From JAEWWD01 sp964440115 (GTDB lineage: Bacteria; Bacillota; Clostridia; Christensenellales; CAG-138), in the NCBI GenBank assembly GCA_964440115.1, contig CAYTPV010000009.1, positions 120,747 to 184,746 of the forward strand: DNA of 64,000 bases, written 5' to 3'. A model generated the notes under the pieces. The model did no database searches. It worked only from the letters and a program-made list of their open reading frames with translations, and had not been told where the DNA came from. The position numbers and the translations under genes are program-made. Each line of letters opens with the position of its first letter. Within the stretch, counting starts at the first letter, position 1. Below are positions 41,986 through 50,490 of the stretch, piece by piece.

Positions 41986-43314
41986 ATGAGTAAGCCGCTT
42001 GTAGCGGTAGTGGGACGGCCGAATGTCGGTAAATCCACATTTTTCAACCGCATTATAGGCAGGCGCCTTGCCATTGTGGAGGATACACCCGGGGTAACGC
42101 GGGATCGGATCTACGGTGAGGCAACCTGGCTGACGCATGCTTTTACGCTCATCGATACCGGCGGTATTGAGCCTGCGCGTGAAGATATCATCAGTGTTCA
42201 AATGCGCAGGCAGGCGGAGCTCGCTATAGAAACCGCTGATGTCATCATATTTTTAGTAGATGGCCGCGAGGGAATGACGGCTTCCGATATGGAAGTCGCC
42301 GAAATGCTGCGCCGCTCTAAAAAGCCGGTGGTGCTGGCTGTCAATAAAGTGGACGCTCCAAAGTTCGAAGAAAGCGCTTATGAGTTTTACTCGCTGGGGT
42401 TGGGGACTCCGTTTACCATATCCGCCGCACAGGGACTAGGCCTTGGAGATCTCCTCGACGAAGTCGTGAAGGACTTTTTGCCGCAGGAAGAGGAAGAAGC
42501 GGATACGGGCATCACCAATATTGCCGTGGTCGGCAAACCCAATGTGGGGAAATCCAGCCTCGTCAACGCGCTGTTGGGGGATGAGCGGAGCATCGTCAGC
42601 GATATACCCGGAACAACGCGCGATGCCATTGATACGCCATTTACGCACCACGGAAAAGAGTATATACTGGTGGATACCGCAGGTATTCGCAGAAAACGCG
42701 CCATTGAAGACGAAAGCATTGAACGGTACAGCGTCATACGCAGTCTTGCCGCAATTCGCAGAGCCGACGTGGTACTGATCGTGGTCGACGCGGAACAGGG
42801 ATTATCCGAGCAGGATGTACGCATAGCCGGTTATGTGCACGAGGAAGGCAAAGCCAGCGTGCTCGTTGTGAACAAATGGGATGTCATAGAAAAAGACACC
42901 TATACGATGGAAAAATTCAAAAAAGATATCACATCGGACCTTGCGTTTATGAGCTATGTGCCCATGCTGTTCATCAGCGCGAAAACAGGCCAGCGCGTAA
43001 ACCGTGTTCTGGAGTTTGCGGATCAGGTATACGAGCAAACCTGCAGGCGTGTTGCAACCGGCACGCTCAACGATGTGATCAGCGAAGCCATCACCATTAC
43101 CGAGCCGCCCAGCGACAAGGGGCGCAGGCTGAAGATTTACTATGCAACGCAGGTTGCCGTGAAACCGCCCACATTTGTTTTGAAAGTAAATGATCCTGAC
43201 CTCATGCATTTTTCATATCAGAGGTATCTGGAGAACTATTTGCGGAAATCCTTTTCTTTAACAGGGACGCCCTTGCGCATGTATATACGCCCCCGCGGCG
43301 GAGAAGGGAGCTAA
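41986..43314 (+). CDS. der: Ribosome-assembly GTPase Der (EngA)
   Basis: Der has two GTPase domains in tandem and helps 50S assembly. The 442-residue product shows G1 motifs GRPNVGKST and GKPNVGKSS, G3 DTGG and DTAG, G4 NKVD and NKWD, and a C-terminal KH-like domain (KIYYATQVAVKPPTFVLKVN). ATG 41986 follows GGGGAGG, giving the standard N-terminus SKPLVAVVGRP; the frame is open to 41959 without a better start. Confidence 0.96.
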   Translation: MSKPLVAVVGRPNVGKSTFFNRIIGRRLAIVEDTPGVTRDRIYGEATWLTHAFTLIDTGGIEPAREDIISVQMRRQAELAIETADVIIFLVDGREGMTASDMEVAEMLRRSKKPVVLAVNKVDAPKFEESAYEFYSLGLGTPFTISAAQGLGLGDLLDEVVKDFLPQEEEEADTGITNIAVVGKPNVGKSSLVNALLGDERSIVSDIPGTTRDAIDTPFTHHGKEYILVDTAGIRRKRAIEDESIERYSVIRSLAAIRRADVVLIVVDAEQGLSEQDVRIAGYVHEEGKASVLVVNKWDVIEKDTYTMEKFKKDITSDLAFMSYVPMLFISAKTGQRVNRVLEFADQVYEQTCRRVATGTLNDVISEAITITEPPSDKGRRLKIYYATQVAVKPPTFVLKVNDPDLMHFSYQRYLENYLRKSFSLTGTPLRMYIRPRGGEGS

Positions 43315-43317
43315 GGT

Positions 43318-43956
43318 ATGGAGTTCTGGAAATATGTGCTGACAGCAGTGCTCGCTTATCTGCTGGGCAATGTGCAATTCGCCGTAATCTTGAGCAAATG
43401 GATCTATCATGACGATGTGCGTAAGCATGGCAGCGGCAATGCGGGCAGCACGAATATGATACGCGTATTCGGTCTGAAGCCCGGCCTCATCACGTTTGCT
43501 GGGGATTTTCTAAAGGGCGTGCTTTCCGTTTTGCTCGGGAGGTACATTGCGGGTGAAACGGGGGCATACATCGCGGCGTTGTTTACCGTGCTTGGCCATG
43601 ATTTTCCCGCGTTCATGCAGTTCAAAGGCGGAAAGGGAGTCGCTTCGACATTTGGCGTGGCTTGGGCTCTTAATCCTGCGTTTGCGGCTGTTATCACTGC
43701 CTATGCCGCCGTTATGCTGTATGCAACTCGTACGGTATCCATCGTATCGCTGACCGGCGTATTGCTGTATCTTATTCTGGCGCTAATATTCCAGCCGCAA
43801 AACACGGGAATGATTTTGCTGGTCGCGGTTCTGTTAGCGCTTATGTATATCCGGCACATCGAAAACATCCGCCGGATATTCAAAGGGCAGGAAAGCAAAC
43901 TGTTTGAAAAGAAGAAAGATAAAGATAAGAATACGAACTGCAGTACATCCAAATAA
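43318..43956 (+). CDS. plsY: Glycerol-3-phosphate acyltransferase PlsY
   Basis: PlsY transfers acyl groups from acyl-phosphate to glycerol 3-phosphate in the membrane. The 212-residue product has several transmembrane helices and the three family motifs, seen as HGSGNAGSTNMIRVFG, MQFKGGKGVASTFG and HIENIRRIFKGQESK. It starts 3 bases after der. The C-terminal tail is lysine-rich. In Clostridia gpsA often follows; it does not here. Confidence 0.95.
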   Translation: MEFWKYVLTAVLAYLLGNVQFAVILSKWIYHDDVRKHGSGNAGSTNMIRVFGLKPGLITFAGDFLKGVLSVLLGRYIAGETGAYIAALFTVLGHDFPAFMQFKGGKGVASTFGVAWALNPAFAAVITAYAAVMLYATRTVSIVSLTGVLLYLILALIFQPQNTGMILLVAVLLALMYIRHIENIRRIFKGQESKLFEKKKDKDKNTNCSTSK

Positions 43957-43976
43957 ATCAGCTTTTAAATAAACCG

Positions 43977-44012
43977 TGATCCCCCGGCGAATAAGGCCGC
44001 GGGGATCATTTT
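43977..44012 (+). terminator. Terminator after plsY
   Basis: TGATCCCC and CGGC pair with GGCCG and GGGGATCA, followed by TTTTA. It ends the ireB-plsY operon. Confidence 0.85.
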
Positions 44013-44053
44013 ATGTGCAGCGAGTTTATATGTATATCAGTCTAGTCTGCATC

Positions 44054-44078
44054 AAAAAAGCGCCTGAAGGCGCTTTTG
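44054..44078 (-). terminator. Terminator of the LysR gene
   Basis: AAAAGCGCC pairs with GGCGCTTTT around TGAA. On the minus strand the T-run (six T) follows, so it ends the LysR transcript. Confidence 0.8.
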
Positions 44079-44100
44079 AGAACTGGTAAGTCCTAAGCTG

Positions 44101-45000
44101 CTAAGCGTCCTGTTCTGTTTCAGCCATGACAATCTGTATGAAGCGCAGCGCCGCAGCGGAAAGAGGTACGCCGTCGAGTGAAATCAATCCTATGGCGCGG
44201 GAAGGCATGGGGGGGTCGAGCTCAATTTCAAAGAGATCTCCGCTCGCAAGCGCTTCTTTTGCAAACTCGCTTGTGACGCATGCTATACCAAGACCGATGC
44301 GTGCGAACTGGACGAGCAGGCTGCCTGCTCCAAGCTCGATTTCGGGGTGCAGCGTGATGCCCTGCTGCGCAGCAAAAGCATCCAGATATTTACGGGAATT
44401 GGATGCCTGCTCAAGCAGTACCAAAGGTTCGCGCGAAAGCATATCCAAAGAAATTTTTTGGCCCTTGAAATGATCGAACCTGCTTGCGGCAACAAATACG
44501 TCGTGCACCGTGAGGCATTCTCTTACGCAGAGCATGCTGTCTTCAATAGGCAGGTTGACGAGCGCGATATCCACTTTGCCAATCTTCAAAAGCTCAACCG
44601 TATCCGGTGTGGTACGATTGATGACCTGCAGCTGTACCTCAGGGTATTCGTCGTGGAAGCGTTTGAGGTAGGGAAGCAGGAAGTACTGGCACAAAGTGTC
44701 GCTCGCTCCGATCATCAGCGCACCGGACTGCAGTGTGCGCATGCGGTTGAGTTTATCTTCCGCAGCGCTGACCAAGCTGACGGCCTTATCCGCATAGCTA
44801 TAGAGCATACGTCCTTCGCTTGTCAGCGTAATGCCGCGGCTGGTACGGGTAAAAAGGGAGCACCCAAGGCTGTCTTCCAATCGGCGCATGGCCTGACTGA
44901 CGGCAGGCTGACTGATATACAATTCCCGCGCCGCATGAGATAAACTTCCGCAGCGGGCTACCGTGCAGAATACGCGATAAAGTTCAAGATCAGCAGGCAT
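44101..45000 (-). CDS. LysR-family transcriptional regulator
   Basis: The 299-residue protein has the LysR helix-turn-helix (LELYRVFCTVARCGSLSHAARELYISQPAVSQAMRRLE pattern; key part SQPAVSQAMRRLE) and a substrate-binding domain starting at GALMIGASDTLCQYFLLPYL. It is divergent from a lipase-like hydrolase gene, the usual LysR target arrangement. GAGGGAA precedes the ATG. The effector is unknown. Confidence 0.93.
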   Translation of the reverse strand: MPADLELYRVFCTVARCGSLSHAARELYISQPAVSQAMRRLEDSLGCSLFTRTSRGITLTSEGRMLYSYADKAVSLVSAAEDKLNRMRTLQSGALMIGASDTLCQYFLLPYLKRFHDEYPEVQLQVINRTTPDTVELLKIGKVDIALVNLPIEDSMLCVRECLTVHDVFVAASRFDHFKGQKISLDMLSREPLVLLEQASNSRKYLDAFAAQQGITLHPEIELGAGSLLVQFARIGLGIACVTSEFAKEALASGDLFEIELDPPMPSRAIGLISLDGVPLSAAALRFIQIVMAETEQDA

Positions 45001-45050
45001 ATAATTCCCTCTTATCTAATTGAGCTTATCAAACCGTGACACTTATGTTG

Positions 45051-45079
45051 ATTATAATCTATTGCTTGATCTTATGCAA
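45051..45079 (-). promoter_or_regulatory. Promoter of the LysR gene
   Basis: On the minus strand TTGCAT and consensus TATAAT are 17 bases apart, about 50 bases before the gene. Confidence 0.7.
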
Positions 45080-45082
45080 GAT
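45069..45082. promoter_or_regulatory. Palindrome overlapping the LysR -35 box
   Basis: ATCTT, 4 bases, AAGAT form a perfect 14-bp inverted repeat that covers the LysR gene's own -35 box. It fits a LysR-type site for autorepression and for control of the divergent hydrolase gene. Confidence 0.5.
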
Positions 45083-45158
45083 GACCTTTGCGTTACTTAT
45101 TTATCAGATTCAAACTACACTTGCAGGCCGAATCAATGCTGTAAAAATGCCGTATGCA

Positions 45159-45167
45159 TGGTATACT
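45159..45167 (+). promoter_or_regulatory. Extended -10 promoter for the hydrolase gene
   Basis: TG, one base, TATACT form an extended -10 element 24 bases before the hydrolase start. No good -35 box is seen, which fits activation by the divergent LysR protein. Confidence 0.5.
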
Positions 45168-45190
45168 GGAAACAAACGGATAGAGGCTGT

Positions 45191-46111
45191 ATGGGCAAAG
45201 ATTTAAGATTTCTCTCCGCAACCGGGCTGGGAGAAATATATGTACATACATGGATTCCATCGGGCACTCCTGCGGCTATCGTACAGATTGCGCATGGCAT
45301 GGCGGAGCATATTTCCCGTTATGACGAGTTTGCCTCGTTTCTGAACCAAAACGGAATACTTGTGGTTGGCAACGATCATGCCGGGCACGGAAAAAGCATT
45401 GGCGAAAATGCAATGAAAGGATACTTCGGGGAACGCGACGGCTGGCGTCTGCTCGTAGAAGATATGCGTCGGCTGCACAACGAGACAGCGGCACTGTATC
45501 CCGATGTACCCTATATCTTGTTCGGACACAGCGCCGGCTCATTTCTTGCGCGGGCTTATGCTGCGCAGTATGGCAAAGATATCGCCGCGTTTATATTCTC
45601 CGGAACGGCAGGGAAAAACCCGGCCATTCCGATAGGGAGACTGATAGCAAAGCTGGAAGTGTTGCGCAACGGGCACGCAAAACCAAGTAAATTGCTGGAC
45701 AAAATGTCCTTTGGAACATATAATAAATCGTTCAAACCCACACGTACGGCATTTGACTGGCTTAGCCGGGACGCAGCAGAGGTTGATGCTTATGTAAAGG
45801 ACCCGCTGTGCGGCTTCGTTTTTACTGCTGAAGGAATGCTCGACGTGCTCAATGTGCTTGATTTTGTCAGCGGTGTTGGCTGGGCAAAGAATGTGCCACA
45901 AGTACCTGTATTGTTACTATCCGGCAGTGAAGATCCCGTCGGCATGCGGGGCAAAGGCGTTATGGAAGTATACGCCTGGCTTAAGGAAACGGGGCATAGC
46001 GTGGGGTGTAGGTTGTACAAAGGCTTCCGGCATGAAATACTTAACGAAAAAAACCGTAATGAAGTATATCAGGACATTCTCTCGTTTATCAATCGAGTAG
46101 TATCCAAATGA
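45191..46111 (+). CDS. Alpha/beta hydrolase, monoacylglycerol-lipase-like
   Basis: The 306-residue protein has the lysophospholipase/monoacylglycerol lipase pattern: IAHGMAEHISRYDEFA, NDHAGHGKS, nucleophile Ser in LFGHSAGSFLARAY, an Asp in LLLSGSEDPVG and a His in YKGFRHEILNE. It probably cleaves fatty acyl esters in the cytoplasm. The frame is open to 45020 but only ATG 45191 (after AGAGG) gives a normal N-terminus. It is divergent from the LysR regulator that likely controls it. Confidence 0.88.
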   Translation: MGKDLRFLSATGLGEIYVHTWIPSGTPAAIVQIAHGMAEHISRYDEFASFLNQNGILVVGNDHAGHGKSIGENAMKGYFGERDGWRLLVEDMRRLHNETAALYPDVPYILFGHSAGSFLARAYAAQYGKDIAAFIFSGTAGKNPAIPIGRLIAKLEVLRNGHAKPSKLLDKMSFGTYNKSFKPTRTAFDWLSRDAAEVDAYVKDPLCGFVFTAEGMLDVLNVLDFVSGVGWAKNVPQVPVLLLSGSEDPVGMRGKGVMEVYAWLKETGHSVGCRLYKGFRHEILNEKNRNEVYQDILSFINRVVSK

Positions 46112-46148
46112 TTTGCCGACAGGCCATATCCGAAAGGAGTAACACAGT

Positions 46149-46871
46149 ATGGGTATCATGATCTACCGTGACAGGGAAGCGGCAAGTACTGCGGCCGTCA
46201 CCATGATTGCTGCCCAAATGATTGAAAAGCCGGACTGCGTGCTGGGATTGACCGCCTCGGAAATGGCGAATACAGTATACCGTCAGCTTTGCGGTATGAC
46301 AGCCGCAGGAATACTGGACTGGGGAGAAACCACAGTATTCCACACCAGCGAGTTTATAGGGCGCAGGGCTGGCCAGCCGGGCGTTCAAGGCTCCTACTTG
46401 AACCGCGTGCTTTATCAGCACGTCGGCATCTCTAATAGCCGTATTCATGCACCCAACCACACCGCAGCCGATTTGCAGGCTGCCTGCTCTGCTTATGAAG
46501 CGGAACTGGTTGCGACACATGGCATGGATCTGTTGGTGCTTTGTCTTGGCCGCAACGGACACCTGGCGTTTAACGGCCCATCCAGAGAGTTTTCTGCTTT
46601 CACGCATGTGGAATTGCTGCCGCAAAGTACCTTGGAGGAGTGTGCGGGCTTAGCCGGCACAGAGGGTATTCCGTCTCAGGCCGTAACCATGGGCATGAGC
46701 ACGATCATGTCGGCAAAACGCATACTGCTTCTTGCTTTTGGTACAGAAGTATCGGGTATTGCTTCACGCATACTTTCCACTGTTGTATCTCCTGCCGTGC
46801 CGGCGAGTCTGCTGCAGCTTCATCCGTCCGTCACGTTTATACTGGATGAAGATGCAGCCGCAAACCTATAA
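46149..46871 (+). CDS. Glucosamine-6-phosphate deaminase-like protein lacking catalytic residues
   Basis: The 240-residue protein follows NagB (glucosamine-6-phosphate deaminase) along its length, including HLAFNGP, QAVTMGMSTIMSAKRILLLAFG and LLQLHPSVTFILDE. Compared with E. coli NagB, the base Asp72 (MDEY) is Ser in HTSEF, Asp141 (NDGH) is Asn in GRNGH, and Glu148 (FNEP) is Gly in FNGP; His143 remains. The phosphate loop GLATGST is GLTASEM. It is therefore unlikely to be an ordinary deaminase. It may be a sensor or a different isomerase. GAAAGGAGTA precedes the ATG. It sits between a lipase-like gene and leuA. Confidence 0.8.
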   Translation: MGIMIYRDREAASTAAVTMIAAQMIEKPDCVLGLTASEMANTVYRQLCGMTAAGILDWGETTVFHTSEFIGRRAGQPGVQGSYLNRVLYQHVGISNSRIHAPNHTAADLQAACSAYEAELVATHGMDLLVLCLGRNGHLAFNGPSREFSAFTHVELLPQSTLEECAGLAGTEGIPSQAVTMGMSTIMSAKRILLLAFGTEVSGIASRILSTVVSPAVPASLLQLHPSVTFILDEDAAANL

Positions 46872-46918
46872 GCATATTGCCGATAAACTGCCGTTGAAGC
46901 AAACGGAAAGGGATTGCC

Positions 46919-48427
46919 GTGGAGGACAGGGTTTATCTGCTTGATACCACATTGCGCGACGGGGAGCAAACCCCGGGCGTGAACTTGAATGTGCCCGAAA
47001 AGATCACGATCGCGTCACAGCTGGAAACTCTTGGCGTGGATATTATTGAAGCGGGCTTCGCGAATGCTTCCGCAGGCGATTTTGAGGCTGTGGAAGGCGT
47101 TGCGCGCGTGCTTAAATCTGCCATTACCTGTTCGCTTGCCCGCTGCAACGAGGCAGATATTCGGGCGGCAGCAAAGGCGCTTCGTCCGGCGGCGCGGCCG
47201 CGCATTCATTTGTTTATCGCGACGAGCGATATTCACATGCAACACAAACTGAAAATGACGCCGGAGCGCGTTCTGTCGCGTATTGCGGAATCCGTAAGAC
47301 TTGCGCGTACGCTCTGCGATGACGTCCAGTTTTCCCCGGAGGATGCTTCCCGCACGCGCCCGGAATTCCTTCGCCGCGCGTTGGAAATCGCGATAGAGGA
47401 AGGCGCGCGTGTTATCAATATTCCGGATACGGTAGGGTATTCCACCGTACATGAATTCGGTCAGTTAATAGAGTATATTAAAAGGAATGTTGCGGGTATA
47501 GAAGCGGTTACACTGGGCGCGCACTGTCATGATGATTTGGGCCTTGCAGTAGCAAACTCCCTTGAAGCAATTCGCTGCGGCGCTCGTCAGGTGGAATGCA
47601 CGGTTAACGGCTTGGGTGAGCGTGCAGGCAACGCGGCGCTTGAAGAAGTCATTATGGGGTTGTTTACCCGCAGGGATTTCTACAAGTGTGCGACAGGTAT
47701 CGATACCAGACAAATTCACAGAACCAGCAGGCTGGTTGCTGCGCTGACAAATATGGAGCCAAGCCCCGGCAAAGCAGTCGTGGGCGCGAACGCGTTTCTG
47801 CATGAATCAGGCATCCATCAGCATGGCGTACTGAATAACCGCGCCACGTACGAAGTCATGAAGGCTGAGGATCTGGGTATGGTTGGCGCGGGCGTCGTCT
47901 TGGGAAAGCTTTCCGGCAAGCACGCATTGGCGGATAGAGCGGCCGAACTTGGGTATCGTTTGAGTGAGGATGAACTGGATCTCGCGTTTCTTACGTTCAA
48001 GCAGATGGCGGATAGAAAGCGAATTGTGACCGATAAGGATATTGAGGCAATACTGGGGGGGCAGATTACGGAAGTGCCTCCAATTTATCAAATGCAGGAT
48101 TTTCAGGTGTTTTCGACAAACAGATTGAAGGCTACCGCGACGGTATCGCTGATGCGGGACGGTGTGACATATACGGAAGCTGCGGTAGGGAACGGTCCTA
48201 TCGAAGCATCCTTCATGGCAGTGGACAAAATATCCAAGATGGAACTTGAATTGCTGCACTATCAGGTAAAATCCGCGAGTGAAGGCAGAGACGCGCTGGG
48301 GGAAGTGGTGGTTCGTGTGCGGTATGGCGACAAATCGGCAACCGGACGCGGCGTCTCCACCGACGTCATAGAATCTAGCGTGCTAGCATATATCGCAGGC
48401 TTAAACCGCATTATCAGCGATGTTTAA
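46919..48427 (+). CDS. leuA: 2-isopropylmalate synthase
   Basis: LeuA condenses acetyl-CoA with 2-oxoisovalerate, the first step of leucine synthesis. The 502-residue product has LDTTLRDGEQTPGVN, metal-binding GAHCHDDLGLAVANS, and NGLGERAGNAALEEV, then a C-terminal regulatory domain (about 375-502) as in leucine-inhibited enzymes. Citramalate or homocitrate synthase is less likely but not excluded. The start is GTG at 46919 behind GGAAAGGGA. No other leu genes are nearby, which is unusual. Confidence 0.88.
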   Translation: MEDRVYLLDTTLRDGEQTPGVNLNVPEKITIASQLETLGVDIIEAGFANASAGDFEAVEGVARVLKSAITCSLARCNEADIRAAAKALRPAARPRIHLFIATSDIHMQHKLKMTPERVLSRIAESVRLARTLCDDVQFSPEDASRTRPEFLRRALEIAIEEGARVINIPDTVGYSTVHEFGQLIEYIKRNVAGIEAVTLGAHCHDDLGLAVANSLEAIRCGARQVECTVNGLGERAGNAALEEVIMGLFTRRDFYKCATGIDTRQIHRTSRLVAALTNMEPSPGKAVVGANAFLHESGIHQHGVLNNRATYEVMKAEDLGMVGAGVVLGKLSGKHALADRAAELGYRLSEDELDLAFLTFKQMADRKRIVTDKDIEAILGGQITEVPPIYQMQDFQVFSTNRLKATATVSLMRDGVTYTEAAVGNGPIEASFMAVDKISKMELELLHYQVKSASEGRDALGEVVVRVRYGDKSATGRGVSTDVIESSVLAYIAGLNRIISDV

Positions 48428-48500
48428 TAACATTTGACGGCATATTTTATTTGGATAATCAGCCTATACAATTAGGACTAAAAGTACAGGGAGTTCGGAC

Positions 48501-49022
48501 ATGGGGTCATGGGGAAAATCACTCGACACGCTTATTGCCGGGAACGAACGGTTTGTTAACGACGAATGCAACGCATGCCGATCTTTTGAAGAGCAAAGGC
48601 GTATATTGGTTGAACAGGGGCAGGAGCCTGTCGCGATTATTGTATCGACAGCAGATGCCTATATGCCGCCTGAGCTGGTATTTGATGCGGATCTGGGCGA
48701 TCTTTACGTGCTGCGACTGCCGGAGCTGGATATTGACCGCGGTGTAATGGATGCCATTGAATATGCCGCGCTGAAGCTGAAAATCCCGCTTTGCATGATA
48801 TTGGCGCATGATGCACGGGAAGGAGACCCAGAGCCTGCGGAAGGCTTTTGGGAGCGGTTTAAGAAAGAGGAAGAAGACGAGGAATTTGAAATCGTCAAAT
48901 CCTGTGTGAAACGGCTGCGCAATCACTCTGATTTTGAAGAGCTGATCGAGCTGGGCGAATTCTTTGTAGTTGGGGCCAAATACGATATGGAAAGCGGCCG
49001 CGTCACCGTATTCGATTTCTAA
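48501..49022 (+). CDS. Beta-carbonic-anhydrase-like protein lacking zinc ligands
   Basis: The 173-residue protein keeps the frame of beta-carbonic anhydrases: LDTLIAGNERFV, MPPELVFDADLGDLYVLRLP, MDAIEYAALKLKIPLCMILAH, and the end GEFFVVGAKYDMESGRVTVF. The active site is lost. In the C-S-D-S-R motif the Cys is Thr and the Arg is Tyr (STADAY), and in the H-x-x-C motif the His stays but the Cys is Arg (HDAR). An acidic insert (FKKEEEDEEFE) follows. It cannot bind zinc in the usual way. GGGAG precedes the ATG. Function unknown. Confidence 0.78.
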   Translation: MGSWGKSLDTLIAGNERFVNDECNACRSFEEQRRILVEQGQEPVAIIVSTADAYMPPELVFDADLGDLYVLRLPELDIDRGVMDAIEYAALKLKIPLCMILAHDAREGDPEPAEGFWERFKKEEEDEEFEIVKSCVKRLRNHSDFEELIELGEFFVVGAKYDMESGRVTVFDF

Positions 49023-49044
49023 TACCTTGGAAGCAGGTAACAAA

Positions 49045-49638
49045 GTGTTAATCAGTTGGGAGATTCTGCAGCAGCAGGTGCAGCAATGTCATGCGTGTGC
49101 ATTGCAGGAACGCCGGACGCATGTGGTTTTCGGCGAGGGCAATGTCAATGCGGATATCATGTTCGTCGGCGAAGGCCCCGGGCGTGAGGAAGATGCGCAG
49201 GGGAGGCCGTTTGTAGGACCTGCGGGGCAATTGCTGGATAAAATGCTTGCCGCAATTGGATTAAGCCGGGACGACGTGTATATCGCAAACATCGTGAAAT
49301 GTCGTCCCCCGCAAAACCGGGTGCCCATGGATGAAGAAGCACAGGCCTGTCTGCCGTTTTTGCGTGCGCAGACGGGGTTAATAAAGCCCCGTATCATCGT
49401 TTGCCTCGGAGCGACGGCAGCCAAGTATATTTATGATCCCAATGTACGCATCACAAAGGAACGGGGCATCTGGAAAGAGAAAAAGGGCGTGTGGATATTG
49501 CCCACTTACCACCCAGCGGCGCTGCTGCGTGACCCCGATAAAAAGCGTGAGGCATGGGAGGATCTTCAGAAATTACGGGCAAAAAGGGATGAGCTTATTA
49601 CGGCGGACGCTGTACAAGCCCCTTTACAAATGATATAA
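49045..49638 (+). CDS. Uracil-DNA glycosylase, family 4 (Fe-S type)
   Basis: The 197-residue enzyme removes uracil from DNA. It shows the family 4 motifs GEGPGREEDAQGRPFVGPAGQLLD and a C-terminal LPTYHPAALLRDP, and the cluster cysteines in CHAC, IVKCRPP and QACLPF. The start is GTG at 49045 behind AGGTAA; other in-frame starts upstream have no ribosome binding site and overlap the preceding gene. The yebC promoter overlaps its stop codon. Confidence 0.88.
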   Translation: MLISWEILQQQVQQCHACALQERRTHVVFGEGNVNADIMFVGEGPGREEDAQGRPFVGPAGQLLDKMLAAIGLSRDDVYIANIVKCRPPQNRVPMDEEAQACLPFLRAQTGLIKPRIIVCLGATAAKYIYDPNVRITKERGIWKEKKGVWILPTYHPAALLRDPDKKREAWEDLQKLRAKRDELITADAVQAPLQMI

Positions 49639-49639
49639 T
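49611..49639 (+). promoter_or_regulatory. Promoter of yebC, inside the end of the glycosylase gene
   Basis: TGTACA and consensus TATAAT are 17 bases apart; the -10 box covers the glycosylase stop codon. It is 33 bases upstream of yebC. Confidence 0.6.
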
Positions 49640-49671
49640 GCAACAGTCAACAACGCATTGGAGGTACGCCT

Positions 49672-50418
49672 ATGTCCGGCCATTCCAAATGGGCTAATAT
49701 TAAGAACAAAAAAGAAAAGACAGATTCCCAGCGCGGTAAAATATTTACGAAAATCGGACGCGAGATTGCCATAGCTGTCAAGGAAGGCGGCGCCGATCCC
49801 ATCAACAATTCCAAGCTGCGCGATGTTATTGCAAAGGCAAAAGCAAACAATATGCCCAACGACAACATTTCCCGTTCCATCAAAAAGGCATCGGGCGAAT
49901 TGGGCAGCGTCAATTATGAAGAATGCTCCTACGAAGGCTACGGCCCCGGCGGTATCGCCGTTATCGTGGAAGTCGTTACGGATAACCGCAACCGTACAGC
50001 GGCAGAAATGCGGCATATATTCGATAAGAGCGGCGGCAGCTTGGGCGCTGCGGGCTGCGTATCCTGGATGTTTGATAAAAAGGGCGTTATCGTTATAGAA
50101 AAAAGTGCGCTCATCGACGAGGACGAAGTCATGATGGCGGCCCTCGATGCCGGTGCGGAAGATTTTGTGCCGCAGGACGACGCATATGAAATCTATACGG
50201 CCCCGGCTGATTTCTCCAAAGTAAGAGAAACACTCGAAGCCGCAAAGTATACGTTCATTTCCGCACAGATCGATATGATCCCGCAGAATACCGTAGCAGT
50301 GTCCGATGAAGAGACTGTTCAGAAAGTGGAGCGGATCCTGGAATTACTGGATGATAACGAAGATGTCCAGGATGTGTTCCACAACGGCATACTTCCCGAA
50401 GAGGAAGAAGAGGATTAA
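49672..50418 (+). CDS. YebC/PmpR family translation or transcription factor
   Basis: The 248-residue protein is a typical YebC: MSGHSKWANIKNKKEK at the start, ADPINNSKLRDVIAKAKANNMPNDNISRSIKKA, and GPGGIAVIVEVVTDNRNRTAAE with GAEDFVPQDDAYEIYTAP. The family has been described as a DNA-binding regulator and, more recently, as a helper of translation at difficult proline stretches. GGAGGTA precedes the ATG. Confidence 0.94.
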   Translation: MSGHSKWANIKNKKEKTDSQRGKIFTKIGREIAIAVKEGGADPINNSKLRDVIAKAKANNMPNDNISRSIKKASGELGSVNYEECSYEGYGPGGIAVIVEVVTDNRNRTAAEMRHIFDKSGGSLGAAGCVSWMFDKKGVIVIEKSALIDEDEVMMAALDAGAEDFVPQDDAYEIYTAPADFSKVRETLEAAKYTFISAQIDMIPQNTVAVSDEETVQKVERILELLDDNEDVQDVFHNGILPEEEEED

Positions 50419-50431
50419 TCAATACATTTCT

Positions 50432-50451
50432 AGGCGGGCAGTTGCCCGCCT
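50432..50451 (+). terminator. Hairpin after yebC
   Basis: AGGCGGGCA pairs with TGCCCGCCT around GT, 14 bases after the stop. It is very stable but lacks a long T-run. Confidence 0.7.
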
Positions 50452-50490
50452 ATTGTAAATTTCTAATATCCGCGGAAGAGGGGGAATTGT

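Noticed and set aside
46862..46884. GCCGATAA with CAAA 14 bases upstream, before leuA
   Set aside because: It resembles a sigma-28 site, but spacing is 14, the -35 is imperfect and the downstream gene is biosynthetic; likely chance.
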